From Bacteroidales bacterium (GTDB taxonomy: Bacteria; Bacteroidota; Bacteroidia; Bacteroidales; FEN-979), in the NCBI GenBank assembly GCA_023229525.1, contig JALNZC010000007.1, positions 62,001 through 126,000 on the forward strand: DNA of 64,000 nucleotides. The letters run 5' to 3'. This document shows positions 17,707 to 27,259 of the stretch, in pieces. The position numbers and the translations under genes are program-made. Each line of letters opens with the position of its first letter. Within the stretch, counting starts at the first letter, position 1. The notes below the pieces were generated by a model, which saw only the letters and a program-made list of their open reading frames with translations, had not been told where the DNA came from and did no database searches.

Positions 17707-19164
17707 TTAAAATCTGAAATAAATGAACGGGCTGAACCCTGATGCAGTGATGGTTGCCACACACAGAATACACAATAATATGGCAATAATCGAAAATGAA
17801 ATGATCAGGCCATTCCCTGGGGTAAAGTAAAGCTTTTCGATCCATGCTTCCACTTTTTTAGATCCACCCCAAAAGGAGAAGAAAACGGCTATGGCAAGTA
17901 TTGTCCAGAATTTTTGATTGAGCCATATCAGATTTTCATCACTTTGAAATACAAATAGCCGTCGTATTAAAAACCAGGCTTCATCGAGCGACTGCGATCG
18001 GAAGAGCAGCCATCCCATCATTAGCACAAAGAAGGTGATCGCCACAGAGGGAATCCTCCCTATTTTTTTCATCCATTTCAATAAAAACAAGCGGTCAATG
18101 ATCAAGAATATTCCCATGTATATACCCCAAAAGATGAATGTCCATGCCGCCCCATGCCAGAAACCACAAAGCAGGAAGGTTACCGTTGTTGCAATCAGAT
18201 AAATTACCTTATCGGTCCGAAGTCCGAGATATCGTTCCTTTGGCATGCGACGGGAAGTGGCATAAGCCAGGGGTAAAAAGATATAGTCGCGGAACCAGAA
18301 AGAAAGAGTCATGTGCCATCTGCGCCAGAATTCGGTAATACTTTGCGAAACATATGGAGTGTTGAAATTCTCAGGAAGCTTGAAGCCTAGCATCCGGGCC
18401 AGCCCAATAGCCATATCGGAATATCCAGAGAAATCAAAATAAATTTGGAAGGTATAAGCCAGTGTGCCAACCCACGTGAGTCCGGTTGACAGCTCATCGG
18501 GTTTCATGGCAAAAATCTCATTCACTGTAACGCCTAGCACATCGGCAATCAACATCTTTTTAGCCAGTCCGATAATGAAACGGTAAAATCCGGAAAGCTT
18601 GAAATCAATGTTTTCCTGTTGACTACGGTCGGCGATCTGGGAAGCAATCTGACCCGGTCTGACGATGGGGCCCGATAATAACTGGGGGAACATAAAAATA
18701 TACAGTGCAAAATCCTGTAATTTGTCGAAAACGGGATGTTTTCTTTTGAATACATCGAGCGCATAAGACAATTTTTGAAATGTGATGAATGAAATGCCCA
18801 CAGGAAGGGCTATTTTGGTCCATTCTGACGGTTTCGATCCAAACCACGTCAGGATGATTTGAAACTGATCAACGAAAAAGTTCATGTATTTGAAATAGAG
18901 TAGCAGCGTCAGGTTCAGGGCAACAGAAATCCAGAATAAGGCTCTGCGTAACGATCCTGTTTTCAGGCTCATCTGCCTTATAAGCACAAAATCAACCAGG
19001 ACGGAACCCATAACAAAAAAGACAAACTTCGGAGCGCCCCAGGCATAGAAAAAAATACTGGTAATGAGCAGCACCCAATTCCTGTAATTCCGGGGGATCA
19101 GATAATAAACGATCAGGAATGTTGGAAGGAAATAGAGTAAAAACAAACTGCTGCTAAAAATCAT
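17707..19164 (-). CDS. MBOAT O-acyltransferase, AlgI-like
   Basis: A 485-residue integral-membrane acyltransferase with about 11-12 helices. The AlgI/DltB hallmarks are clear: PVGISFITFQKLSYALDV, then EFWRRWHMTLSFWFRDYIFLP, and the catalytic histidine in GFWHGAAWTF. It passes acetyl groups across the inner membrane to periplasmic acceptors; here the AlgJ/AlgX-like proteins at 11.1 and 22.3 kb are the obvious partners. It is first in the operon ending at 14.2 kb and has a strong promoter candidate at 19238. Which polymer is acetylated is unknown. Confidence 0.9.
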   Translation of the reverse strand: MIFSSSLFLLYFLPTFLIVYYLIPRNYRNWVLLITSIFFYAWGAPKFVFFVMGSVLVDFVLIRQMSLKTGSLRRALFWISVALNLTLLLYFKYMNFFVDQFQIILTWFGSKPSEWTKIALPVGISFITFQKLSYALDVFKRKHPVFDKLQDFALYIFMFPQLLSGPIVRPGQIASQIADRSQQENIDFKLSGFYRFIIGLAKKMLIADVLGVTVNEIFAMKPDELSTGLTWVGTLAYTFQIYFDFSGYSDMAIGLARMLGFKLPENFNTPYVSQSITEFWRRWHMTLSFWFRDYIFLPLAYATSRRMPKERYLGLRTDKVIYLIATTVTFLLCGFWHGAAWTFIFWGIYMGIFLIIDRLFLLKWMKKIGRIPSVAITFFVLMMGWLLFRSQSLDEAWFLIRRLFVFQSDENLIWLNQKFWTILAIAVFFSFWGGSKKVEAWIEKLYFTPGNGLIISFSIIAILLCILCVATITASGFSPFIYFRF

Positions 19165-19237
19165 ACAATAAAAGAATTGAGGCTTATGGTTTTATTACCG
19201 TGGGAAAAGGCCATTTATTCTGAGGATTTTCAAATGG

Positions 19238-19271
19238 CAAATGTAAAAAGAATTCATTGATCCGTAACAGG
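19238..19271 (-). promoter_or_regulatory. Promoter with TACATTTG -7 box, conserved with 27.1 kb
   Basis: CAAATGTA at 19238-19245 is TACATTTG on the minus strand, 73 bp upstream of the MBOAT start. The flanking ~35 bases (ATTCTTTTTACATTTG core and GGATCAAT upstream) are nearly identical to those before the 25.1-kb gene. Confidence 0.6.
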
Positions 19272-19536
19272 ATGGCCTTGAAGATTTAGGTTGCCCAAAG
19301 CATCGGTAATGAAGCCTTGTTTATTGCACAGGTATTATAGATTTCGTTTGTTGTTATATTGGATTCGACTTATGAAATAGAATTTCAGTAGAAATAATCT
19401 TTTCGTTTTCATATTACCTTATACTCCTTTGCCGCACCTATTATAAGGTGATTGAAATTGAAAAAAAATAAATAAAGCATGGTGAAAAACTTTTATTTGT
19501 AATATAGCCACCTATACATTAATTATGACATAATCT

Positions 19537-20208
19537 CTACTGTCTCGTTAAAATATTAAATCGTTCTTTGAATTTTTTGATAATCAATTATTTGTAGTGC
19601 TTTTTCTAGCGTGACGATATCAATTGATTTCCTTTGGAGTTTATTTATTCGGAAAATGAATCAATGGGGAATACGTTTTTGTTCAGATTACAACTTTCTG
19701 CTTCGTTGAGTATTTGACCGTATTGTCCAAAAATATAGTGGCAATATACACATTCGCAGAAATTATAAGATTTATGAAGAATTGCTTTTCATCTCATCTA
19801 TTATGCTCGCAGAGTATGTGTTTGTGGCGATTTTGAAGTGAAAGTAGATGGCGATGTTTATACCTTAGACTCTACCACCCTTGATCTCTGTTTGCGCGTT
19901 TTCTGGTGGGCGGAGTTCCGAAAGGCAAAGGGTGGCATCAAATGGCACACGCCAAGTGACGCTAAAAACCCGGATACCCAGCTATGTTTATATTACACCA
20001 GCATCCGTTAAAGATGTCAATGAAATGGATCAAATTCCATATGAACAAAGCAGTTATTATTTTATTATATACGAAATATTACAAATTCCAGGCATCTCTC
20101 TACTGTACAAAACACCTGTAAAAGAGCTGCTTACAAATAATAATTACAAAAATGTAAAAAACTACAATGTAAATAATTGTTACTCAGTCTCTTTTAACGA
20201 GACGGTAG
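19537..20208 (+). mobile_element. Internally deleted IS4-family element bounded by inverted repeats
   Basis: CTACTGTCTCGTTAAAA at 19537-19553 and its complement (one mismatch) at 20192-20208 form 17-bp terminal inverted repeats. They enclose a broken IS4-type transposase. At 672 bp it is about half the usual size of an IS4-type element. No target duplication is visible next to the repeats. The rest of the 19165-20299 gap is AT-rich and shows no genes. Confidence 0.65.
19735..20058 (+). pseudogene. IS4-family transposase remnant, frameshifted
   Basis: Three pieces can be read in order: AIYTFAEIIRF, then HLIYYARRVCV...VYTLDSTTLDLCLRVF...WAEFRKAKGGIKWHT, and after a frameshift near 19953 TRIPSYVYITPASVKDVNEMD. 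LDSTT holds the first catalytic Asp of the IS4 DDE core, and the PSYVYIT...DVN segment is the usual strand before the second Asp. The second Asp (MDRGY) and the C-terminal glutamate region are missing. It is dead as a transposase. Confidence 0.8.
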
Positions 20209-20299
20209 GGTGTGAATGGGTTGAATCTTTGGAATACTTAGATTCGAAAAAGTGATAAGATATAGCCCGCTGATTGGCAAGTATTTGTTCCCGAAAAGA

Positions 20300-22228
20300 T
20301 CAATTTTTATTATAATATACGATCAAATCGTCCATCCTGATTTTCTTTCTGTTAGGATTCCAGAGATAGACCTTCAGAATGTCATTACTATCGTTACTCG
20401 ATATGACGCCAGAAACGTTTAAGGTGGTCCAATTATGTAATTTTAAAAGAGAGGACTTGTTTTCGACAGATATATAATATTCCAAAACTTTATTTCCCTG
20501 TTCACGGGATATTACTAGATTTAATAGTTTTGGAACCTCTTCAAGGGGAAATACCTTCACTGAAGCTGATATAAAAATACTTTTCGCATCAGTCACTTCA
20601 GTGTATTTCTTATACATACCAGGGCTGAATTCATTTATTAAGAGATAAAACGAATTCCCAAAACTATCTCGATGATAATTGCTATCGGACGTTAACAAAG
20701 ATGGATTATCAAAAAGATTAATATACACGATATTCTCGCCATACTGGTTTTGAGTTAATGGTTTCCTTTTCATCAACAACCACCTTTCATCATTTATTTT
20801 ATAGGAAATTTCGAATTTGGATGCAAGCGTTTTATAATCTTCCGACATGATGTAGTAATAATCTGCATCGGTATTTATATCAATGGATTTATCATACGTT
20901 TTTAAGTCAATAAAAGAAAGCTGCCCTGTGTATTTGTAGAAAAAAAATGAAGGAAAAAATAACCAACTGGTTTTCAGCGAAACTTTTTGATTGGTCTTTG
21001 TTTTATTGATATAATCTATTACTTCGAAAGTGTTTGCATCATATGACCATTCTTTCACAGATTTTAAACTCATTTTATCTGCAATTTGAAACAATAATAT
21101 GAAACTTAGAGTGAATGAAAATATGCCTTTCAAAATTCCTGCTTTCTGACTTGGGATAAGTCCAATTGTTGTAACTAAAGTAATGATAAACAGAGGAAAA
21201 AAGAATAATGCAGTTCTTCCAGTCAGGTTGGGAGTATTCAGGATTATGCATTGAAAAATACTTACTGCAGCAGTAAGTAGTATAATGCTACTTGCAACAA
21301 AAACAGGTTTCTTAAAGTTTTCTAAGTCGAAATTTGAACGGAAAAACTTGACAAATATATAGAGCAAGTTTCCGAATACCAGTAGAATTGTGAAGATTGA
21401 AATCGTATGATATACTATTGATGAAAACCCTGTCGAGTCATAGAGAGATTGAATTACAAGTGAAATAATAGTTCCATTATAAAATCCTGTTGATTCCCCG
21501 TACCAAAACTGATGTGTAGCTTGCATTTTAATAATCGGAAAAGCAATTAAAGCCGCGTAGGCAAGGCTAAATAATATGATTAAAATTGTCGGTTGTATCA
21601 GGTTTATCTTTCGTGTTTTAAATTGAATAATGAAGTAAAGCCAGGTCATTGCAATAGCAGCGACCCAGTATACCAATAGCGTAAAATTGGCATACGAAGA
21701 CAATATTGCTAGAAAGAAAGCCAACCAGATATGTCTTTTCTCCAGGGTAATAAATCCAGAAATCATGTAACTTACAGAAAGGGTACTTAATGCACATGCC
21801 ATGGCATAGCCTCTGCAAAGACCGAAAAAATCGAGTAAATAGAGATTGCAAATAAATAAAATTGAGGCTGGTATAAAGAAAATGGAAGAGGTCTTCAAAA
21901 CAGTTTTATTGATTCTGAAAACAGCAAATACATATACCAGAAATGAAAGTAAATTAGGAAGACGTACCACCCATTGTTTGGCACCTAAAGCCCATATAAA
22001 AAATTTGGAAAGTAACGCATTTAATATGTGATTATTGGGGTTATTATTGGGATTCATCATGATTTGCCAATAATTGTAATTATTGGCAAGTTCAGTCGTT
22101 GCCGTCTCATCATGGGTAATAGGAACATGAAAAACTTTATAAGTAATCAATAAAAGCAATAGTTCAACCAAAAGAAAAAACAAACAGATATTGATTCGTT
22201 TGACCGAAAGAATGACAGTATTTATCAT
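20300..22228 (-). CDS. PMT/GT39-like membrane protein with C-terminal jelly-roll module
   Basis: A 642-residue protein. About 10-12 membrane helices cover residues 10-390, and the first periplasmic loop carries THDETATTELANNY, with the Asp-Glu pair expected of GT-C transferases. The C-terminal ~150 residues are the window's shared module, from NPSLLTSDSNY to NDILKVYLWNP plus IRMDDLIVYY. It probably transfers sugar from a polyprenyl carrier to a periplasmic glycan or protein, with the module binding the acceptor; both roles are inferred. It is preceded by a TACATTTG box at 22321 and followed by the mini IS4 element. Confidence 0.75.
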   Translation of the reverse strand: MINTVILSVKRINICLFFLLVELLLLLITYKVFHVPITHDETATTELANNYNYWQIMMNPNNNPNNHILNALLSKFFIWALGAKQWVVRLPNLLSFLVYVFAVFRINKTVLKTSSIFFIPASILFICNLYLLDFFGLCRGYAMACALSTLSVSYMISGFITLEKRHIWLAFFLAILSSYANFTLLVYWVAAIAMTWLYFIIQFKTRKINLIQPTILIILFSLAYAALIAFPIIKMQATHQFWYGESTGFYNGTIISLVIQSLYDSTGFSSIVYHTISIFTILLVFGNLLYIFVKFFRSNFDLENFKKPVFVASSIILLTAAVSIFQCIILNTPNLTGRTALFFFPLFIITLVTTIGLIPSQKAGILKGIFSFTLSFILLFQIADKMSLKSVKEWSYDANTFEVIDYINKTKTNQKVSLKTSWLFFPSFFFYKYTGQLSFIDLKTYDKSIDINTDADYYYIMSEDYKTLASKFEISYKINDERWLLMKRKPLTQNQYGENIVYINLFDNPSLLTSDSNYHRDSFGNSFYLLINEFSPGMYKKYTEVTDAKSIFISASVKVFPLEEVPKLLNLVISREQGNKVLEYYISVENKSSLLKLHNWTTLNVSGVISSNDSNDILKVYLWNPNRKKIRMDDLIVYYNKN

Positions 22229-22320
22229 GATTCTCGATTTTACTGTTTTTATGACCAGCTTGATTTTTGGGAATTAGGGGACTACGATTTGTAATGAACA
22301 AATATATTTTATTCAAACGG

Positions 22321-22328
22321 CAAATGTA
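22321..22328 (-). promoter_or_regulatory. -7 box TACATTTG for the 20.3-kb gene
   Basis: Same octamer as at 19238 and 27087, followed on the upstream side by a similar A-rich tract. It lies 92 bp before the ATG, just past the stop codon of the preceding gene. Confidence 0.5.
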
Positions 22329-22338
22329 AAAAAAAACA

Positions 22339-23499
22339 TTAATGCGTAATGGAATGCTCCATCCGATTCACAGAGTCAAGAGTATTTAACAATCTGTCGA
22401 CAAATCCATAACCTACATTTCCATAACCCGCATTTGTTTGTAAAAGAATGATGACCTGCATATGGGCGAGTTGATCCTGGAGGTTCAGCGCTTGTGTCTT
22501 TTTTTCGGTATTGTATGAGCCAACGTAAACATCCTGATCGTAGTACCAGAAATCACGGTTGGCAAAAGTGTTGGCAATATAACCACCTTCCGCCAAGGTA
22601 AAATAGAAACTGTCGCCTATGAATAATGCACGTGGAAAAACAGTATTCGGTTTTTTACGGAAAATCACTGACGGGTAAGCCAAAGGTGGATGGGAAATAT
22701 CCCATATCAGGTTAAGGCCTTCATCTATATCGGCATCCCTGCCCCGTGTCGTTTCAGAAAGCTGGATGGTTTTGTTCTTGATTTCAATTAAAGGTTTATT
22801 CAGATGGGCTCCGATATACCGGGTAAGCGAATCAAATGCAAGAAAAGCCCCATAACTGCTCCAGTGAATTCCAGTTTTTGGGTAGAGCATATAACGTGAA
22901 GTATCCTTCATCTTCAGGAACCATTCATTGAAATCAATGAAATTGACCTTTGATTCTTCAAATTTCCGTTTGTACCATTGGTAATTGGTCATAGTTCCTG
23001 ATTTTTTCAAATAACGGTCAGGAATTTTTTCAGGGTAGAATGTTCCTTTATCCGGGGGAAAAACGACCACCAGTAACGTTCGGTTTCGTTTCCATAACAG
23101 ATCCTGTAATCTCCGGATCTGGTTGACTCTGGCATTGATGGATCTCTTCCCAATAAAATCGCGTCCCAGCCAGGCATCAATATAGGGTTCCTCAAAAAGA
23201 TAATCCTGTTTACCGACCACTACCTGACGGGCATGAGAAACTGAAAACAAGGAAAAATCCAGTTGATTATACAACCTGACAAGCCATTCTCTCATTCCTA
23301 CACTCTGATCGAGGTGTCGGTTCATCTTTTCCTGGTATTCTCCCGACCATAGAGAAGCGAGTGAAAGTTGAGGCTTCTCGACCGATTCAAAATAGCCATT
23401 TAATGCATTGAAAGTGAAGAAGTGAGTGACTTTTTGAAAAGCATGCAAAAAAATAATCGCCAAAAGAATTAACAATATCAATTTTTTTGCATAGGTCAT
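22339..23499 (-). CDS. AlgJ/AlgX-like O-acetylation protein, second copy
   Basis: A 386-residue signal-anchored SGNH/DHHW-like protein, paralogous to the one at 11.1 kb over its full length but about 100 residues shorter at the C-terminus. It shows ALFIGDSFYFTLAE (GDS block with the catalytic serine) and TGIHWSSYGAFLAFDSL around the His. It follows the ArnT-like gene by 41 bp on the same strand, so it is likely co-transcribed with 26952-23541. Two such proteins with one MBOAT in the window suggest two acceptors or two steps. A SGNH esterase is the alternative. Confidence 0.75.
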   Translation of the reverse strand: MTYAKKLILLILLAIIFLHAFQKVTHFFTFNALNGYFESVEKPQLSLASLWSGEYQEKMNRHLDQSVGMREWLVRLYNQLDFSLFSVSHARQVVVGKQDYLFEEPYIDAWLGRDFIGKRSINARVNQIRRLQDLLWKRNRTLLVVVFPPDKGTFYPEKIPDRYLKKSGTMTNYQWYKRKFEESKVNFIDFNEWFLKMKDTSRYMLYPKTGIHWSSYGAFLAFDSLTRYIGAHLNKPLIEIKNKTIQLSETTRGRDADIDEGLNLIWDISHPPLAYPSVIFRKKPNTVFPRALFIGDSFYFTLAEGGYIANTFANRDFWYYDQDVYVGSYNTEKKTQALNLQDQLAHMQVIILLQTNAGYGNVGYGFVDRLLNTLDSVNRMEHSITH

Positions 23500-23540
23500 A
23501 TATCAGGATAAATTTTCTTATGATGAAAAACTGACACCGT

Positions 23541-25091
23541 TCAGTAAGGTTTTACTTGTAAATAAATTCTGTAGACTGCGGTATCCTTCTTCATGTAATC
23601 AGGCATGTTTTCATCCACAAAGGTTGCCATTTTGACCCCTGCTGACTTCATTACCTCGTATTGCCGCTTGTCAGGGTAGTAACCGTAAGCCGTGTTCTCA
23701 CTATAAAACATCAGCATGATGGCATTGAATCTACCGGAATTAAAAATTACATAATCCTTTGACGGGATCCGTTTGGCCACATATTTATCAATCAATGCTT
23801 TGGTCTTCCATTCTTTCCAGTTAGCGTGTTTATCCGAATGAATATTATCCAGATCATTGATTGAAAGATTGTCATAGTCCAGGTAAAACAAAAGTAAGAC
23901 CGCAATGAAGAGATATTTCCGTGAGGGCAGATATTCCCTGAACTTTTGAATTCCCTTTTCCAGTATTGCCCCCAGACCCAGAAAAATTAATGGGCTTACG
24001 ATGGTGCAAAACATAGGCATTTTGCTTGCAACAACGGTAAAAAAGATATAGGTAACCGCTATCCATGTGATAACTGCAATTTTCGTCTCTTTGTTATGCA
24101 AGGAGTTTACAAAATAATAGAGTCCCGGAAGAATAACAAAATAGACAAGTATTCCACCATATTGTTGTGACAACAAATAAAAATGGTACCAGCGGTTCTC
24201 CGAATGGGCTTCGAGAGGGTCCATTAAATGCCGGCTATTGAAAAGAAAAACATATTGGCTTTCCTTCGGGAAGGCCATCATAATGTATATCTGCCACGGA
24301 AGTGCAACAGCCAGGGTGCAAATAAGAGCAATGGCGATATTTTTTAATTCCTGTATCCTTTTCTTTTTCCCGCTTTTTGCAAAAACGGATAAAAACCATC
24401 CGGAATATATCAGTAAACCGGCCAGCCACTTATTCATAATGGCGATGCCTGCGAATATCCCGATCAGGTAAATCCATTTTCTTTTTCCCGAGTGATTGTA
24501 TTCTGCCCAAGCCCAAAGACTCAATGCTATATAGAAAACAAAAGCACCGTCGTTGTGGTCGGTAAATGTAATGCCACTAATAAAATTAATAAAAAAATAT
24601 GAAAAAGTATAGATAAATGCCCCGCACCAGGCAATTTCAGGGTTGGTCAGCAGCTTTCCGATGCGGTAAATGATCGGAATAAGTAACGAAAACATGAGCG
24701 CAGTGGGTAACCTCAGCACAAATTCATTAACCCCGAACATTTTGAAAAACAATGCGATCTGCCAGAGGAACCAGGGTTGTTTGTGAAGCCAGATGTGGTT
24801 GGAAATCCACGACTGGTAATCATAATCCAGTACGGGATTTACGATAAGCATGGGCTTGAAGGGTTGATGCATCATGTTTTTAGCCACAAGGGCATGAAAC
24901 TGTTCATCCCAGGTGTATAAAAAAGGATCAAGCCCTGCTGCCATTATGCGCAGGATCACCCCTGAGATGACCAGGAATAACAGACTGTACCCCGGTTTTT
25001 TATTAAGAAAAAGGATAATGCTTGTCAGACCTGAAAGTAATGCCAGAAAAATCCAAAAAACTTGTAAGTCTGAGAAATGGGTTTGGATCAT
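23541..25091 (-). CDS. ArnT/PMT-like (GT39/GT83) glycosyltransferase
   Basis: A 516-residue GT-C protein with about 11-12 membrane helices. The first periplasmic loop has YTWDEQFHALVAKNM, with the catalytic Asp-Glu pair, and HKQPWFLWQIALFFKMFG matches the next conserved ArnT/PMT loop. The C-terminal soluble part is only about 110 residues and lacks the jelly-roll module. The start at 25091 (MIQTHFSDLQ) is preferred because it follows the upstream stop codon by one base; an earlier ATG at 25130 would overlap that gene by 38 bp. It transfers a sugar from a polyprenyl-phosphate donor; acceptor unknown. Confidence 0.85.
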   Translation of the reverse strand: MIQTHFSDLQVFWIFLALLSGLTSIILFLNKKPGYSLLFLVISGVILRIMAAGLDPFLYTWDEQFHALVAKNMMHQPFKPMLIVNPVLDYDYQSWISNHIWLHKQPWFLWQIALFFKMFGVNEFVLRLPTALMFSLLIPIIYRIGKLLTNPEIAWCGAFIYTFSYFFINFISGITFTDHNDGAFVFYIALSLWAWAEYNHSGKRKWIYLIGIFAGIAIMNKWLAGLLIYSGWFLSVFAKSGKKKRIQELKNIAIALICTLAVALPWQIYIMMAFPKESQYVFLFNSRHLMDPLEAHSENRWYHFYLLSQQYGGILVYFVILPGLYYFVNSLHNKETKIAVITWIAVTYIFFTVVASKMPMFCTIVSPLIFLGLGAILEKGIQKFREYLPSRKYLFIAVLLLFYLDYDNLSINDLDNIHSDKHANWKEWKTKALIDKYVAKRIPSKDYVIFNSGRFNAIMLMFYSENTAYGYYPDKRQYEVMKSAGVKMATFVDENMPDYMKKDTAVYRIYLQVKPY

Positions 25092-25092
25092 G

Positions 25093-26952
25093 TTACTGGT
25101 ATTCAAAAAGTTTGATCTCAAAATCATCAACCAGGACCTCTTTATCTCCGCGGTACCAGAAGTAAGCCTGAACAGGGCTCGACTTCTTCTCGAGGTTTGG
25201 GATCAAATAATCCATACAGACTTTATTCCATACAAACGGCTTGAGGTTCTCTTTTTCCAGAGGAATTATCCTGTATTTATAAGCGACCTCATTCTGTAAA
25301 CAAGTGATAACCAGGGCACATCCTACCTCTTCAGGTTTGCATGTGAAATAAACGTAACCGCAAGCCTGAACCCAGGCAAAATCTTTCTGTGAAAGCTGAT
25401 TATATGGAATACTGATTCCAGGGGAAAATTCATTCTTTTTACTCAACCGCATTGAATACCTTCCGGAGTTGGCGGTATCCTTGCAATAAATAAGTTGATT
25501 ATTCGGGTCACCATTTTCAAAATCATACCGTGCCAGAATTTTATTACTCGACATTCCAGAAACCGGCAGCACCTCACGTTCTTCAATTTTTTCTGAAGGG
25601 ATGAGATACAGACGGTCAAAATCTGTTACTGAAGTTTTTCCGAAAACCCTCCAGTAATAACTCTCCGTCATCCGCATCGGGTCGATAATGTAATGGGTGT
25701 ATTGCCATGTCTGGAATAAATTGAACAGGGTAAATAAAAATATTATGACGATGAATACCCATTTGAAGAGAACTTTCTGATCCAGAAACCACATGATAAA
25801 GGTTCCCAAGGGAATTGACAGCAGGAGGTATGATTCCATGAGTGCCCGTTGGCCAAAGCTTCCTCCGTACCACCAATTGGGCCAGCTTGCCACAGTTAAC
25901 AAGTTGATAATGAAAAAGAGCAACAATGCAATAAACACAGGGCGGTATTTCCGTGCTAGCGGGATAAAGCCGAGGATGGCGAACATCATTAACGGAGTGT
26001 AAACCAACCAACCTTTTTTATAGGAGAAGAGTACTTTCCAAAGGTAAGGTGCGATCCACTCCAGTTGTTCTCCCTTTTCGTAGCTGTAATAAAACCAACT
26101 TCCTGCATAAATCTTCCAATATAGAAGTTGCAATCCAGCCACCATCAACAGGAGCAAGACCATTGTCAGTACTTGTCCGTAATGTTCTCTGATTTTTAGC
26201 ATTTTCTCCCGACTGCCAGTTTTGTCCCAGAATCCCCACAACAGTGGAACCAATACAATTACTCCTGCTGTAGGCCTTACCAGTATTGCCAATCCGCAGA
26301 GTAATCCCAGCGGAACAGCATATTTAAACTTTGCATCAGCATGCCATCGGATTGTCAGCCACACAATCACAGCATAAATCGTAAATAGGTAATTATGGGG
26401 CATGGCGCCATCAAATGCGGTAAGTTCGAAGTAATTTGTTCCGAGCACAATTACCAGGAAGGTTAAAGCGGCAACATGATCACTGAAAAAATGCAGCAGG
26501 ACTTTCCGGAAAAACCATAAACCGATGATGGTGTAAATCACCCCTCCGAGTGCCAGTGAAACCTGGTATGGCAGCGTAAAACCATCAGGTGAATAACCGA
26601 AAAGGTGGGCGCCGATATGTCCAATGATAAAAAAAGGAAAATAGAGAATGGCAAGGCCCATGGGGTACTTCATCACATAATCTCCGGCAGGACCCATATA
26701 GGCCTGGTAAAAACCGATCGTCGGGTTATAGGTAGTGAGGATCTGTTGAACCCAGCTAAAGTTATTTATACCAAGGTCATGATGAATGATCCAGGCAGGA
26801 AGGTACAGGTAATACCCGAAAACATCCCAACTGATGATGGCCAGACAATTGTGGTTATTCCAGGTTGCGGTGAATAACCGAGTGAAAAGGATGATTCCTG
26901 CCAGAATTATGAAAATACCGAGCGAATATGGATTGAGGAATAATTTCTTCAT
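25093..26952 (-). CDS. Membrane glycosyltransferase-like protein with C-terminal jelly-roll module
   Basis: A 619-residue protein with roughly 10-11 helices in residues 10-430. After the first helix is WDVFGYYLYLPAWIIHHDLG, a motif shared with the 35.3-kb protein (SDRAGYYIYLPATFFYH), so these two form a subfamily. The FGQRALMESYLLL loop is shared as well. Residues about 470-619 are the jelly-roll module, from RYDFENGD to VQAYFWYRG plus VLVDDFEIKLFE. It is likely a GT-C type transferase, although the canonical DE loop is reduced to one acidic residue. It starts the operon running to 22.3 kb, with a conserved promoter at 27087. Confidence 0.7.
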   Translation of the reverse strand: MKKLFLNPYSLGIFIILAGIILFTRLFTATWNNHNCLAIISWDVFGYYLYLPAWIIHHDLGINNFSWVQQILTTYNPTIGFYQAYMGPAGDYVMKYPMGLAILYFPFFIIGHIGAHLFGYSPDGFTLPYQVSLALGGVIYTIIGLWFFRKVLLHFFSDHVAALTFLVIVLGTNYFELTAFDGAMPHNYLFTIYAVIVWLTIRWHADAKFKYAVPLGLLCGLAILVRPTAGVIVLVPLLWGFWDKTGSREKMLKIREHYGQVLTMVLLLLMVAGLQLLYWKIYAGSWFYYSYEKGEQLEWIAPYLWKVLFSYKKGWLVYTPLMMFAILGFIPLARKYRPVFIALLLFFIINLLTVASWPNWWYGGSFGQRALMESYLLLSIPLGTFIMWFLDQKVLFKWVFIVIIFLFTLFNLFQTWQYTHYIIDPMRMTESYYWRVFGKTSVTDFDRLYLIPSEKIEEREVLPVSGMSSNKILARYDFENGDPNNQLIYCKDTANSGRYSMRLSKKNEFSPGISIPYNQLSQKDFAWVQACGYVYFTCKPEEVGCALVITCLQNEVAYKYRIIPLEKENLKPFVWNKVCMDYLIPNLEKKSSPVQAYFWYRGDKEVLVDDFEIKLFEYQ

Positions 26953-27086
26953 TGGTGCTTGAATTACACTAAAAATTTTTTACCTGTTGCAAAAATGAAT
27001 TGGTCTGGTTGAATTTTATCCTTTTACGCACTACAATTGAGGGTTTTACTAACAATTAAGTTGAAAAGAACAATTTATTCGAAAAG

Positions 27087-27120
27087 CAAATGTAAAAAGA
27101 ATATATTGATCCGGAAACAG
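27087..27120 (-). promoter_or_regulatory. Promoter with TACATTTG box, twin of 19.2 kb
   Basis: CAAATGTA at 27087-27094 reads TACATTTG on the minus strand, 134 bp before the ATG at 26952. About 35 bases match the 19238 promoter with only a few differences. The rest of the 307-bp gap is AT-rich and otherwise featureless. Confidence 0.6.
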
Positions 27121-27259
27121 TTACTCATGATTAGGTAATTACATGTTTTTTTTTAATTTTGTTAATGTGCACGTTTTGAATATTATTGCCTTTAAATCAA
27201 TCGATTCATTTTCACTATGAATACTTTTATTTGATGCAATTTCATAACAATCCATTTGT

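Noticed and set aside
19881..20255. 124-codon ORF as an independent gene
   Set aside because: Its middle is a frameshifted piece of IS4 transposase and it runs out past the inverted repeat; not a gene.
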